A DNA stretch of 64,000 nt from Campylobacterota bacterium (lineage in GTDB: Bacteria > Campylobacterota > Campylobacteria > Campylobacterales > Sulfurimonadaceae), in the NCBI GenBank assembly GCA_040752835.1, contig JBFMGG010000004.1:30932-94931 (forward strand), written 5' to 3'. This document shows positions 17,824 through 27,062 of the stretch, in pieces. Both the position numbers and the translations under genes were made by a program. The notes under the pieces were generated by a model. The model saw nothing but the letters and a program-made list of their open reading frames with translations, did not search any database and was not told where the DNA came from. Each line of letters starts with the position of its first letter. The first letter of the stretch is position 1.

Positions 17824-19176
17824 TTAGATGATGTATTTGCCCGTGAAACAGGCGGTACAGTAATTCTCTTCCTTGCCGTTGACGCTATGCAGAAGGGCTT
17901 CGTTGCTCAGGTATCCGAGCGAATCGGCTTCGATAAAAGCGCAGATCTCCTCGATCGACATGTTCGCCGCGATCAGCTTCTCTTTGTCGGGAGTATCGAC
18001 GCCGTAAAAACACGGATCGGTCGTCGGCGGGCTCGAAATCCGCATGTGGACTTCGCGCGCGCCGGCGGCTTTGAGCATCCGGACGATCTGGCGGCTCGTC
18101 GTGCCGCGGACGATCGAATCGTCGATAACGACAAGGCTTTTGCCCTTGATCAGGTGCTCGATCGGAGAGAGTTTCATTTTGACCTTCAGGTCTCGCATCT
18201 CCTGCGTCGGTTCGATAAACGTACGGCCGATGTAGTGGTTACGCATGATCGCCATCTCGAATGGGATACCGCTTTGCTGCGCGTAACCGATCGCGGCGGG
18301 AACACCGCCATCGGGAACGGGGACGATCATGTCAGCACCGATAGAAGGCTGCTCTTTGGCAAGTTCTTTCCCCATCGCTTTTCGCATTTCATAAACGTTT
18401 TGCTTGTAGACGTTCGAATCGGGACGTGCGAAATAGACGTATTCGAAGATACAGTGTTTCGGCGTCGCTTCGAAGACTTTGATCGACTGGGGGGCTTTCC
18501 CTTTTTCAAAAATCAGGAGCTCACCCGGTTCGACGTCACGGATATACTCCGCACCGATCAGGTCAAACGCACACGTCTCGGATGCGACGACGTACCCGTC
18601 GCCGACCCGCCCGAGACTCAAGGGGCGGAAACCGTGAGGATCGCGCATCGCAAACATTTTCGAGCGGCTGAGGAAGACCAGCGAATAGGCCCCTTCGATC
18701 TTTTTGACCGCATCGATGATCCGGTCGGTCAGATGGTGCTGATCGCTTTTGGCGATCAGGTGGATCAGGTTTTCGGTGTCCATGAAGGTCTGGAAAATCG
18801 CCCCTTTTTTGATCAGGGCGTCGCGCACCTCTTTGGCGTTGGTGAGGTTCCCGTTGTGAACGATCGACATCTCTCCGAGGTCGTAGCGGGCAAAGACAGG
18901 CTGTGCATCCAGGATCGAGTCGTCTCCGGCCGTAGAGTAGCGGGTATGGCCGATCGCCATGTGGCCCTTGAGCGTATTGAGTTTTTGGGTATCGAATACC
19001 TGCGTCACGAGGCCGCGGTCTTTGATCGTGTAGAGTTTTTCGCCGTCCCCGGTGCTGATACCGGCCGCTTCCTGGCCGCGGTGCTGGAGTGCATGAAGAG
19101 AGAAATAGGCCAGTTTAGAGGCTTCCGGATGGTCAAAAATACCGACGACGGCACATTTTTCGTTTAAGCTACGCAC
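17824..19176 (-). CDS. purF: Amidophosphoribosyltransferase
   Basis: First committed step of purine synthesis: glutamine plus PRPP gives 5-phosphoribosylamine. 450 residues. A short propeptide (MRSLNEK) precedes Cys8, the N-terminal nucleophile exposed by processing. Four Cys positions fit the [4Fe-4S] ligands of the Bacillus-type enzyme: TPKHCIFEY, TTDPCFYG and CTACFTGKY at the C-terminus. The PRPP loop is VVIDDSIVRGTTSRQ. It is preceded by dapB (9 bp gap) on the same strand. Confidence 0.97.
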   Translation of the reverse strand: MRSLNEKCAVVGIFDHPEASKLAYFSLHALQHRGQEAAGISTGDGEKLYTIKDRGLVTQVFDTQKLNTLKGHMAIGHTRYSTAGDDSILDAQPVFARYDLGEMSIVHNGNLTNAKEVRDALIKKGAIFQTFMDTENLIHLIAKSDQHHLTDRIIDAVKKIEGAYSLVFLSRSKMFAMRDPHGFRPLSLGRVGDGYVVASETCAFDLIGAEYIRDVEPGELLIFEKGKAPQSIKVFEATPKHCIFEYVYFARPDSNVYKQNVYEMRKAMGKELAKEQPSIGADMIVPVPDGGVPAAIGYAQQSGIPFEMAIMRNHYIGRTFIEPTQEMRDLKVKMKLSPIEHLIKGKSLVVIDDSIVRGTTSRQIVRMLKAAGAREVHMRISSPPTTDPCFYGVDTPDKEKLIAANMSIEEICAFIEADSLGYLSNEALLHSVNGKEENYCTACFTGKYII

Positions 19177-19185
19177 GCTGTTTCC

Positions 19186-19956
19186 TTATGCAAGTTCAAG
19201 ACAGTCTTGGATCGAGTAAAGGCCGTTTGGTTTTCCGGCCAGCCATTTTGCCGCGCGAATCGCCCCCTTGGAGAAGGTGTTGCGGCTTGTCGCGGTATGG
19301 TGGAGTTCGACGAATTCCCCTTCATTGTAAAACCCGACCGTATGGCGTCCGACGATGTCTCCGCCGCGCAGCGCCATGACCGCGATCTCGTCTTTGGTCC
19401 GCTCGCCGATATTGCCGTTACGCCCGCTCACCCGCACCGCATCCAGATCGAGGTTCCGTGCGTCCGCCGCCGAATGGGCCAGCGTCAGCGCGGTACCGCT
19501 GGGAGCATCTTTCTTGTGGCGGTGGTGCTGTTCGACGATCTCGATGTCGAATCCCTCGAGGGTCTTGGCGGCGATGTGGACCAGTTTGTTCAGCAGCGCA
19601 ACCCCCAGCGACATATTCGTCGCATAAAGGATCGGCATCGATTCGCTGGCCGTTTTGAGGAGATTCATTTGGTGGTTGTCCAGGCCGGTAGTCCCGATAA
19701 CGAGAGGTCTGGGGTGTTTGATCGCCTGTTCAAGGAGAAGCTGCGTCGCTTCGGGAAGCGAAAAGTCGATGATGACGTCCGACCCTTTGAGAAGCGTCGC
19801 CATATCGTTGGTCACCAGGACCGACGGATCAATCGAAAAATTGAGTTCATTGCGGACGTATACCGCACCCAGTGAAATCTCTTTTTCGTGCCGCAAATCT
19901 TCGATCAGCAGCTTGCCGACACGCCCTCCCGCTCCGAAAACACCTGCTCTTACCAT
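19186..19956 (-). CDS. dapB: 4-hydroxy-tetrahydrodipicolinate reductase
   Basis: NAD(P)H-dependent step of lysine and diaminopimelate synthesis, feeding peptidoglycan. 256 residues: nucleotide-binding [10 protein letters not shown] near the N-terminus, [20 protein letters not shown] and the catalytic segment [19 protein letters not shown] with the conserved His and Lys. The C-terminal [12 protein letters not shown] motif is intact. It heads a dapB-purF-radical SAM run on the minus strand. Confidence 0.96.
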   Translation of the reverse strand: MVRAGVFGAGGRVGKLLIEDLRHEKEISLGAVYVRNELNFSIDPSVLVTNDMATLLKGSDVIIDFSLPEATQLLLEQAIKHPRPLVIGTTGLDNHQMNLLKTASESMPILYATNMSLGVALLNKLVHIAAKTLEGFDIEIVEQHHRHKKDAPSGTALTLAHSAADARNLDLDAVRVSGRNGNIGERTKDEIAVMALRGGDIVGRHTVGFYNEGEFVELHHTATSRNTFSKGAIRAAKWLAGKPNGLYSIQDCLELA

Positions 19957-20038
19957 CTGTGTGATCCCTATTGTGCATTATTTCTAAGCGCATTTTACCG
20001 TTTTAGTGTTTAAAAAGGGCGTAAACGAAAACGCTCTT

Positions 20039-20974
20039 TCAATGATGGTCGACGTAAGCGATCGCCTGGAGCGCCGCCACCGCCCCGTCACCGGCCGCGC
20101 ACACAACCTGCTTGGGAGCCTGTTCGCGCATGTCGCCCGCCGCAAAAAGCCCGGGAACCGACGTTTTCATGCTCAAATCGACCTTGACCTCGCCCCAAGG
20201 TGTCATGTCGCACAGAAAACTGCCGTCTTCTTGGATCAGTACCTGGTTGTTGACGTTGTACCCGACAAACGTAAAAACTCCCGGTACGTCGATATGACGT
20301 GTCGTTCCGTCCGCGAACGCGACCCGGATTCCGGTCACTCCCGACGTGTCGCCGACGACCTCTTCGGGAGTGGCGTTGAGGACCAGTTCGATGTTCTCGG
20401 TATGTTTCACCCGATCAATCGTACTCGGTGCAGCCCGAAACGTATCGCGGCGGTGGATCAGATAGACTTTCGCACAGATTTTTGCCAGGTAGAGTGCCTC
20501 TTCGAGTGCCGTATCGCCGCCCCCGATGACCGCCACTTCCTTACCTTTGTAAAAAAAGCCGTCGCAGGTGGCGCACGTACTCACCCCCCGTCCGAAAAAC
20601 ACGTCTTCGCCGACAAAACCCGCCCGCTTGGGGGTTGACCCCGTACAGACGATGACACTTTTGGCTTCGACGCTGCTTCCGTCCCCTTTGTGTACGGTAA
20701 AAATCCCCCCGGCACCGCGCGACACGCGTACCACTTCGGCCATTTCATGTTTCAAACCGAATTTCTGGCATTGCTCGGGCCAGGGGATCATCAGGTCCAT
20801 CCCGCTGATGTGCCCCGTAACACCGGGATAATTCTCAATCTCCGAACTCATGGTAATCTGACCGCCGGGCATCCCTTTTTCAAACATCGTAACGTCCGCG
20901 AGCCCTCCGCGCGTAGTATAAAGCCCAGCCGTCAAACCGGCCGGTCCTCCTCCGATAATTGCACAATCTAGCAT
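20039..20974 (-). CDS. trxB: Thioredoxin reductase
   Basis: FAD/NADPH flavoenzyme that reduces thioredoxin. 311 residues: FAD motif [14 protein letters not shown] at the N-terminus, redox-active Cys134 and Cys137 in [15 protein letters not shown] motif [15 protein letters not shown] and C-terminal FAD segment [11 protein letters not shown]. trxA lies immediately upstream on the same strand but is separated by a terminator, and trxB has its own -10 at 21066-21071. Confidence 0.96.
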   Translation of the reverse strand: MLDCAIIGGGPAGLTAGLYTTRGGLADVTMFEKGMPGGQITMSSEIENYPGVTGHISGMDLMIPWPEQCQKFGLKHEMAEVVRVSRGAGGIFTVHKGDGSSVEAKSVIVCTGSTPKRAGFVGEDVFFGRGVSTCATCDGFFYKGKEVAVIGGGDTALEEALYLAKICAKVYLIHRRDTFRAAPSTIDRVKHTENIELVLNATPEEVVGDTSGVTGIRVAFADGTTRHIDVPGVFTFVGYNVNNQVLIQEDGSFLCDMTPWGEVKVDLSMKTSVPGLFAAGDMREQAPKQVVCAAGDGAVAALQAIAYVDHH

Positions 20975-21065
20975 CTGCCGTCTCCTGACTTGTTATGGTA
21001 GGAGCTTATCATACCCTGTTGTAGATAAACCAGCTCTTTTCGAACTAAACATACGGGATAAAAAA

Positions 21066-21071
21066 ATTATA
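21066..21071 (-). promoter_or_regulatory. trxB promoter -10
   Basis: Minus-strand TATAAT in a very AT-rich stretch, about 90 bp upstream of the trxB ATG and downstream of the trxA terminator. No clear -35 element. Confidence 0.5.
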
Positions 21072-21126
21072 ATTTAAATTACTATAATTAATACGTTGCA
21101 GGCGAAAATAACGAATAGCGTAAAAG

Positions 21127-21162
21127 AAGAGAAAAAGAGGTTGCCGCCGAGGCTCCGGCGGC
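21127..21162 (-). terminator. Rho-independent terminator after trxA
   Basis: Stem GCCGCCG/CGGCGGC (21143-21149 with 21156-21162) with a 6-nt loop, followed in the transcript by a T-rich run (complement of 21127-21140). Located 14 bp past the trxA stop. Confidence 0.75.
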
Positions 21163-21175
21163 GGAAAGGGGGTGA

Positions 21176-21493
21176 TTAAAGAAGTGCGTTGAGTTTGTCC
21201 GCGAACGCCTGTTTCGACGCGGCACCGACCATTTGCTCGACCACTTCCCCGTTTTTGAAGAAAAGGATGGTCGGGATAGAACGGATACCGTATTTAACGG
21301 CGATATCCTGCTCTTCATCGGTGTTCACTTTACAGATTTTGGCTTTGCCGTCGTAGTCGGCCGCCAGTTCTTCGATAACCGGAGCGATCATACGGCATGG
21401 TCCGCACCAAGGAGCCCAGAAATCGACCAATGCGACACCCTCTTTTGTTACTTCATCAAAGTTTGAAACTGTCAATTCAATGTATTTACCCAT
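21176..21493 (-). CDS. trxA: Thioredoxin
   Basis: 105-residue protein disulfide reductase with the active site WCGPC (Cys30, Cys33) in VDFWAPWCGPCRM and the cis-Pro loop IRSIPTILFFKNG. Provides electrons to Bcp-type peroxidases and ribonucleotide reductase. The minus-strand -10 at 21528-21533 and a terminator on each side of trxB indicate separate transcription of the two genes. Confidence 0.97.
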   Translation of the reverse strand: MGKYIELTVSNFDEVTKEGVALVDFWAPWCGPCRMIAPVIEELAADYDGKAKICKVNTDEEQDIAVKYGIRSIPTILFFKNGEVVEQMVGAASKQAFADKLNALL

Positions 21494-21527
21494 TGTTTTT
21501 CCTTGAGTTGCGAATGTTTATGGGGTC

Positions 21528-21533
21528 ATTATA
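21528..21533 (-). promoter_or_regulatory. trxA promoter -10
   Basis: Minus-strand TATAAT (in GCGTTATAATGACC) about 35 bp upstream of the trxA ATG. The -35 region is weak. Confidence 0.6.
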
Positions 21534-21664
21534 ACGCCCCAATCTTTAAAATGTCTTATTACATAATGATCACATTTTTTCTCAGGATCGCTCCGAAATA
21601 TCTTAAGGATTTTTTGGAGATAATCAATAAAACAGAATTTTCAAGAAAGGTACCGGATCAATAC

Positions 21665-22597
21665 ATGAAGCGAAAGGGGTGGGTAATCGGTTGGATGGTT
21701 GCGGGAGTGCTGTTGCAAGCGGCCGAACCGATTGTACCGATTCCCCGTTCCGTTTCGTACGATCCGGACAAAGCCGCCCTCGGCGAAAAACTTTTCGCCG
21801 ATCCCATCCTTTCCAAAGACCGCACCGTCGCCTGCATTTCCTGCCACGACGTCTTCTCGAGCGGCGCCGACGGCAAAAAAATTTCGACCGGCATTCGCAA
21901 TCTACAGGGGACCATGAACGCACCGACGGTATTCAACGCCGCGTTTAACTTCGTCCAATTCTGGAACGGCCGGGCCAAAACGCTCAGCGAGCAGGCACTG
22001 GGGCCAATCCACAACCCGGTCGAAATGGGTCTTCCCCTCTCCGAAGCGGCTCGCCGGCTACAGTCGCACCCCGAGTACGCCAAAGCGTTTGCCGCCCTCA
22101 CGGGACGCGCGACCCTCACCCCCGACGACATCGCCGTCATGATCGCCGAGTACGAAAAAACCCTGATAACCCCCAACGCCAAATTCGACCGCTACCTTCG
22201 GGGTGAAATACGCCTTTCTCCTCTGGAAGCCAAGGGGTACACACTGTTTAAAACCCTCGGCTGCGTCTCGTGCCACAACGGCGTCAACATCGGCGGAAAC
22301 TCTTTCCAGAAAATGGGGGCCATCATCGCCATCCCCTACGATGCGAGAACCTCCGACCGCTATGCCCTGACCAAGCGTCCGATCGATAAAAACGTCTACA
22401 AGGTTCCGACGCTGCGCAACATCGCGCGTACCGCTCCCTATTTCCACGACGGAAGCGCCGCGACCCTCAGCGAAGCGATCGCACGGATGTCGTACCACAA
22501 CCTGGGAATGACCCTCACTCCCGCGGAGATTCGCGCTCTGGTCGCTTTTTTGCAGACCCTAAACGGGGAACTCCCCTCAAAAACGGCCCGCCGATGA
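21665..22597 (+). CDS. Di-haem cytochrome c peroxidase (CcpA/MauG family)
   Basis: Periplasmic enzyme that reduces H2O2 with electrons from cytochrome c. From the ATG at 21665 it has 310 residues with a signal peptide (WVIGWMVAGVLLQAAE). Two c-type haem sites are present: CISCH (57-61) and CVSCH (200-204). Family motifs GTMNAPTVFNAAFN and the C-terminal PTLRNIARTAPYFHDGS fit. An in-frame extension of 54 codons upstream has no typical signal peptide, so it is left out. The next gene overlaps the stop by 4 bp (ATGA), which couples it to a signalling protein. Confidence 0.93.
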   Translation: MKRKGWVIGWMVAGVLLQAAEPIVPIPRSVSYDPDKAALGEKLFADPILSKDRTVACISCHDVFSSGADGKKISTGIRNLQGTMNAPTVFNAAFNFVQFWNGRAKTLSEQALGPIHNPVEMGLPLSEAARRLQSHPEYAKAFAALTGRATLTPDDIAVMIAEYEKTLITPNAKFDRYLRGEIRLSPLEAKGYTLFKTLGCVSCHNGVNIGGNSFQKMGAIIAIPYDARTSDRYALTKRPIDKNVYKVPTLRNIARTAPYFHDGSAATLSEAIARMSYHNLGMTLTPAEIRALVAFLQTLNGELPSKTARR

Positions 22598-24636
22598 AAC
22601 TCTCGCTCAAACTGATCCTCACCGTCATCCTGGGCGTCAGCGCGCTCAGCGCCCTATTTTTGTTCAAATCGTTTTCCAACCGTTATTTCGTCCACCGCAA
22701 CGCGATCGAGCTCTCCTTCAAAGAGATCGAAACGGCCCACAAACGCCTCGATTACCAGATCCTCCATAACACTTTTTTTCTCTACACCAATCAAGACGAC
22801 GTCAATCAAAAAATCACTTTGATCGGCGTCAAAATCGATGTCCTGCTGCACAATCCCCATATCGCCGACGGCCATCCCGCAACCCTCGAAGAGCTCAGAA
22901 ACCATGCCGAAGCGTTCGATGCGAAAGTACGTGCAATCTACGATTTTCAAACCGTCAACACCGTCATCAAAAATTCGACTGCCGCGATTTTGGCCCTGCA
23001 AAACCGCCTTTTCGCCCTTAAAGCCGCTAACGCGGCGGAACAGGAACTCTTTCGCGAAATCAGCCGTATCAGCGGAGCCATTCTCCTCGCAAAAAACGGG
23101 ATGGACGCGCAGCTGATCGCCTCGCTGAACGCTTCGATCACCTCTTTATCGAAAAATCGCCTGAACGATCCGCTGAAAAATGACCTTCTTGAGCGTTCTA
23201 TCGCCCATTTCAGGGTCATCGAGGAGTATTTTCCCCGCTACGTCCGCCATCTCGAGGAGATCAACGATCCCCAAGTCATCCGCTCCCTCCACCGCAGCAA
23301 TGAAACGTTCCTGAACGAGTCGGACAGCGAACTGCGACTGATCAACTATTTTTCCTATCTGCTGGTCGCATTGTTCATCATCAGCATCGGGCTGATCACC
23401 TTTTTTCTCATCCGCAGCGAAAAGGAGGCACGCCGCGATCCACTGACCCGCCTGCGCAACCGCAAAGCCTACGAAGAGAAAATACGCCACGCGTCCCGTA
23501 AACTGTCTCTCATCCTGATCAACATCAACAAATTCAAGCATTACAACGATTTTTACGGCGTTCAGGAAGGGGACCGTCTGCTGATCGAAACGGCGCGGCG
23601 GATCAAAACGATGGGATTTGCCGGAAACCATGTTTCCTACTACCGCCTTGGGGCCGACGATTTCGGTATCCTTTTCGAAGAAAGTCCCCTTCTTTCCCTC
23701 GAAGAAGCGGCAAAAAGCGTGCTGCATCTGTTTCCGCGCGAGCCGATCGTCATCGACGGGGAAGTCCGCACCCCTTCGATCACCGTCGCGGCATCGAACA
23801 TAGCGCCCCTTCTCGAAAACGCCGATATGGCGCTCAAAAGCAAACAGCAGCACAACCCCATCTTCTATCACGAAGGGCTCAATCTTCGCCAGGTGATCGA
23901 AGAGAACGTCACCAAAGCCAAAGAACTTCGTGAAGCGCTCGAAGAAGACCGGGTCATCCCCTATTTTCAACCGATCGTCGCTCTCTCATCGGGGATGGCG
24001 GCGAAACACGAAGTGTTGGCGCGCATCGTCATGAAAGACGGCGAGGTCCGCTCCATCTATCCCTATTTGCACGTCGCCAAGGAATCGCGGCTTTACAACC
24101 CCCTTTCGCGTATCATTATTTCCAAAAGCTTCGCGATCATCGCCTCCCGTACAGGGAATTTTTCGATCAATCTCTCGATCGACGATATCGAAAACAATGA
24201 AACGGTTGAACTCATCACGCAACTGCTGGAAAAGCATGAAGGGATCGGGAAAAGAATTATTTTCGAAATCCTGGAGAGCGAGGCGATCGAGCGATACGAA
24301 GGGACGCTTGAATTCATCGCCCATGTACGCCGCTACGGGTGCCGGATCGCGATCGACGATTTCGGAAGCGGCTATTCTAATTTTGCCCGCATCCTCAATC
24401 TTGCCGTCGATATTATCAAAATCGACGGCTCACTGATCCGCCATCTCGACAACGATTCCAAAGCGGTCACGATCGTTCAGACGATCGTCAACTTTACCCG
24501 TGCCGCATCCATCGAAACGGTGGCCGAATTCGTCCATAACGAAGCGGTGGCGCAGATCGTCCGATCCCTCGGGATCGATGCGGCCCAGGGATTTTATTTT
24601 TACGAACCTTCTCCTCTTCCGCTCAGCCCAGAGTGA
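22594..24636 (+). CDS. Membrane GGDEF/EAL protein, probable c-di-GMP phosphodiesterase
   Basis: 680 residues. Two membrane helices (about 8-25 and 253-274) enclose a helical periplasmic sensor domain. The GGDEF domain is degenerate: the signature is GADDF (353-357), so cyclase activity is doubtful. The C-terminal EAL domain keeps the likely metal and catalytic residues: Glu in KHEVLAR (EVL for EAL), NLSIDD, FEILESE, IAIDDFGSGYSN, IIKIDGSLI and the Glu of ETVAEFV. A c-di-GMP hydrolase controlled by a periplasmic signal is the simplest reading. It overlaps the cytochrome c peroxidase gene by 4 bp, which suggests a redox or peroxide link (inference). Its end overlaps convergent yraN by 14 bp. 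Confidence 0.9.
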   Translation: MKLSLKLILTVILGVSALSALFLFKSFSNRYFVHRNAIELSFKEIETAHKRLDYQILHNTFFLYTNQDDVNQKITLIGVKIDVLLHNPHIADGHPATLEELRNHAEAFDAKVRAIYDFQTVNTVIKNSTAAILALQNRLFALKAANAAEQELFREISRISGAILLAKNGMDAQLIASLNASITSLSKNRLNDPLKNDLLERSIAHFRVIEEYFPRYVRHLEEINDPQVIRSLHRSNETFLNESDSELRLINYFSYLLVALFIISIGLITFFLIRSEKEARRDPLTRLRNRKAYEEKIRHASRKLSLILININKFKHYNDFYGVQEGDRLLIETARRIKTMGFAGNHVSYYRLGADDFGILFEESPLLSLEEAAKSVLHLFPREPIVIDGEVRTPSITVAASNIAPLLENADMALKSKQQHNPIFYHEGLNLRQVIEENVTKAKELREALEEDRVIPYFQPIVALSSGMAAKHEVLARIVMKDGEVRSIYPYLHVAKESRLYNPLSRIIISKSFAIIASRTGNFSINLSIDDIENNETVELITQLLEKHEGIGKRIIFEILESEAIERYEGTLEFIAHVRRYGCRIAIDDFGSGYSNFARILNLAVDIIKIDGSLIRHLDNDSKAVTIVQTIVNFTRAASIETVAEFVHNEAVAQIVRSLGIDAAQGFYFYEPSPLPLSPE

Positions 24637-24958
24637 TATTTTCGATCCATTCGATACCCTCTTCCCAAACGATCAATGCGTCGACGCAGTAATCGAGGTT
24701 CAGCCTTTTTTGCTGCAGGTACGACTGTATCGCGCGGTTCAGTTTGGACAGTTTCGCGGGAGTGATATTGTGAACCGCCTGTTCGTAGGAACGGGCGCTT
24801 TTCACTTCGACGAAGCGAAGCACGTTCCCCTGTATCGCAATAATGTCGATTTCGCCGAAGCGGTTGTAGACGTTGCGATCAATAATCCGCAGCCCCCTGC
24901 TGCGGAGATAGTCGCACCCGCGCTCTTCGGCCGCATTGCCTATCGCGCGGGTATGCAC
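24623..24958 (-). CDS. UPF0102 family protein YraN, endonuclease-like
   Basis: 111 residues with the UPF0102 pattern: RAIGNAAEERGCDYLRSRGLRII, GEIDIIAIQGNVLRFVEVKSA. The D/E-x-K motif (Glu-Val-Lys in FVEVKS) matches the Holliday-junction-resolvase-like nuclease fold, but activity in this family is unproven. It begins 3 bp after the formate dehydrogenase gene ends, on the same strand. Confidence 0.88.
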   Translation of the reverse strand: MHTRAIGNAAEERGCDYLRSRGLRIIDRNVYNRFGEIDIIAIQGNVLRFVEVKSARSYEQAVHNITPAKLSKLNRAIQSYLQQKRLNLDYCVDALIVWEEGIEWIENITLG

Positions 24959-24961
24959 GGG

Positions 24962-27037
24962 TTACTCCAGGTAGTCGGGCTTGAGGACCTCGACTTTGAC
25001 CGATTTGAACCGTGCGGTACGGATCAGTTCGTCGCATTCGTCTCCGAACAGAAAATTGATCCGGCTCTTCGCATGGTGAAACGTGGTGAACATCGTCCCT
25101 TTTTTGATCGTCGTGCTCACTTTGACCCGTAACGGCGCGCTTTGTCCGTACTCGCTCCGCAAAACCACGAAATCTTTGTATTCGAAAAAATCGGCATCAT
25201 CGACACTGACGAGGAGGATATCCTCGTCGTGCGAACGGTGAAGTTTTTCGCACATATTCGTCTGTGCGGCGTTATTGTAATGGACAAGCACCCGCCCCGT
25301 CGTCAGATAATATCCTTCGTGCCCTTGACGTTCCAGGAGTTCTTGTACCTGTCCGCGCGGTTCGTATTGTTTGTAACGGAACGAACCCAGCTCGTCCTTG
25401 GTCCGGAACGCGTCGATATGAAGCACCGGCAGATCTTCTTCCTGTACCGGCCATTGCAGGCCGCTTAAGCGCGCGGCTTCGAGTTTTTCGTAACTTGCCC
25501 CACCGAAACGCAACGGTGCATCGACCCGGACACGTTCCCATACGTCACGCGGGCTGTTGACTCCCAGATCGGTGCCGTAGCGTTTAGAGATTTCGGCGAT
25601 TACTTCCCAGTCATCGGGCATCGTGACGTTGACCAGCGGTTGCGAAAGGTGCAGGCGGCGCTCGGCATTGACATAGACGCCCGTCTTCTCATAAGCGCTC
25701 TTGACGCCGAAAACGATATCGGCGAATTTGGTGATCTCGTTGTCGAACAACTCGTTGACGATCAGAAGTTCCAGATTCCCGAGGGCCGAGTGGATCTTGT
25801 TCTGGTTGGGGTGAATGTGGGCGATGTCTTCGCTGATGTTGAACAGGGCTTTGATTTCACCCCGCCCCATCGCGTCGATCAGGTCGGGAGTCATCATCCC
25901 GACTTCCTTGGGAGGCTGATAGTCCGGGGCGTAATAAGGAAGCATTCCCACGTCGCACGTTCCCTGCACGTTATTCTGTCCGCGCAACGGCATCAGTCCG
26001 GCTCCCCGTTTTCCGATATTTCCGGTGAGCATCGCCAGATGAGTGATTGCCATCACCGCATACGATCCGTCCAGATGCTCGGTGATTCCGAGTCCCCAGA
26101 AAAAAAGGCTTTTACGGGTCGCGTATTTGCGTGCGACCGTACGTACCTCATCGGCAAGCGGTTCATAACCGGGAAGCTGCAAGAAGAAATCGGGATTCGC
26201 GTACGGATCGGAGAGGATGGCGTTTTTGTACTCCTCATACCCTTTGGTCCGTGTGTTGACGAACTCCGTATTGACGAGATTTTCGCTGATGATGACGTAT
26301 GCGAGCATGTTCAGCACCATCAGGTTGGCTTCATAAGGGATGCTCAGGTGCTCGCTTGCCGATTTCGAGAGCTGGATGCGGCGGACGTCGAGAACGGCCA
26401 GTTCCACCCCTTTGTTCTTGATGACGTCAAGCATCCGGTTGGCCACGATCGGATGCCCCTCGGTCGTATTGGTCCCCATCGCTACCATATACTCGGTCTC
26501 GTAGATGTCGTCAAACGGGTTGGTTGCCGCACCCTCCCCGATCGTGGTGCGCATCCCTTTCAGCGACGGGGAGTGGCAGACACGGGCACAATTGTCCACG
26601 TGCGGCGAACCGACGACGTGACGGGTGAAATGCTGGAAAAGGTATGAGCTCTCGCAGCTCGTCCGCGCCCCTCCGATCGCTGCGAACGCGTGCGAACCGT
26701 ACTGATCGGTAATGGCCCGCAGTTTCCGAGCGGCCAGCTCATAGGCGCTGTTGTAGCTGATTTCGTACCATTCTGTCCCGACGGGCTCGAGATAATCCAT
26801 ATCCAGATCGGCAAACAGCGCGGCGTTTTTGGCGAGGAATGATTTGCGCACGCGTGCGTTCCGCAGCCGCTTTGAATGGGTCATGAAATCCCAGCCCTGT
26901 TTCCCTTTGATGCAAAGTCTTCCCTGGGAAACCGTCCCCTCTTCCTTGGCAAAAATCTTCCGGACCTTGTTGTCTTCGACCTCAGCGGAAATATCGCATC
27001 CCACACCGCAATAGGTACATACGCTGTCTATGACCAT
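24962..27037 (-). CDS. Formate dehydrogenase catalytic subunit, molybdopterin type
   Basis: 691-residue molybdopterin oxidoreductase that would oxidise formate to CO2. The N-terminal [4Fe-4S] site is Cys7, Cys10, Cys14 and Cys42 (VCTYCGVGC ... LCIKGK). The metal ligand is Cys154 in NCARVCHSPSLKGM, a Cys where FdhF has selenocysteine, followed by the family His. GTNTTEGHPIV, RGQNNVQGTCDVG and the C-terminal molybdopterin dinucleotide-binding domain (YYLTTGRVLVHYN) are present. There is no twin-Arg signal, so it is probably cytoplasmic. No iron-sulfur, diaphorase, membrane or FdhD gene is adjacent. Assimilatory nitrate reductase is the main alternative, but ARVCHSPS favours formate. Confidence 0.88.
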   Translation of the reverse strand: MVIDSVCTYCGVGCDISAEVEDNKVRKIFAKEEGTVSQGRLCIKGKQGWDFMTHSKRLRNARVRKSFLAKNAALFADLDMDYLEPVGTEWYEISYNSAYELAARKLRAITDQYGSHAFAAIGGARTSCESSYLFQHFTRHVVGSPHVDNCARVCHSPSLKGMRTTIGEGAATNPFDDIYETEYMVAMGTNTTEGHPIVANRMLDVIKNKGVELAVLDVRRIQLSKSASEHLSIPYEANLMVLNMLAYVIISENLVNTEFVNTRTKGYEEYKNAILSDPYANPDFFLQLPGYEPLADEVRTVARKYATRKSLFFWGLGITEHLDGSYAVMAITHLAMLTGNIGKRGAGLMPLRGQNNVQGTCDVGMLPYYAPDYQPPKEVGMMTPDLIDAMGRGEIKALFNISEDIAHIHPNQNKIHSALGNLELLIVNELFDNEITKFADIVFGVKSAYEKTGVYVNAERRLHLSQPLVNVTMPDDWEVIAEISKRYGTDLGVNSPRDVWERVRVDAPLRFGGASYEKLEAARLSGLQWPVQEEDLPVLHIDAFRTKDELGSFRYKQYEPRGQVQELLERQGHEGYYLTTGRVLVHYNNAAQTNMCEKLHRSHDEDILLVSVDDADFFEYKDFVVLRSEYGQSAPLRVKVSTTIKKGTMFTTFHHAKSRINFLFGDECDELIRTARFKSVKVEVLKPDYLE

Positions 27038-27062
27038 CGGATTCTTCTCCGCTTTAGCAGGC

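Noticed and set aside
21503..21664. 54-codon N-terminal extension of the cytochrome c peroxidase
   Set aside because: It would bury the signal peptide, and it overlies the probable promoter region of the divergent trxA gene.
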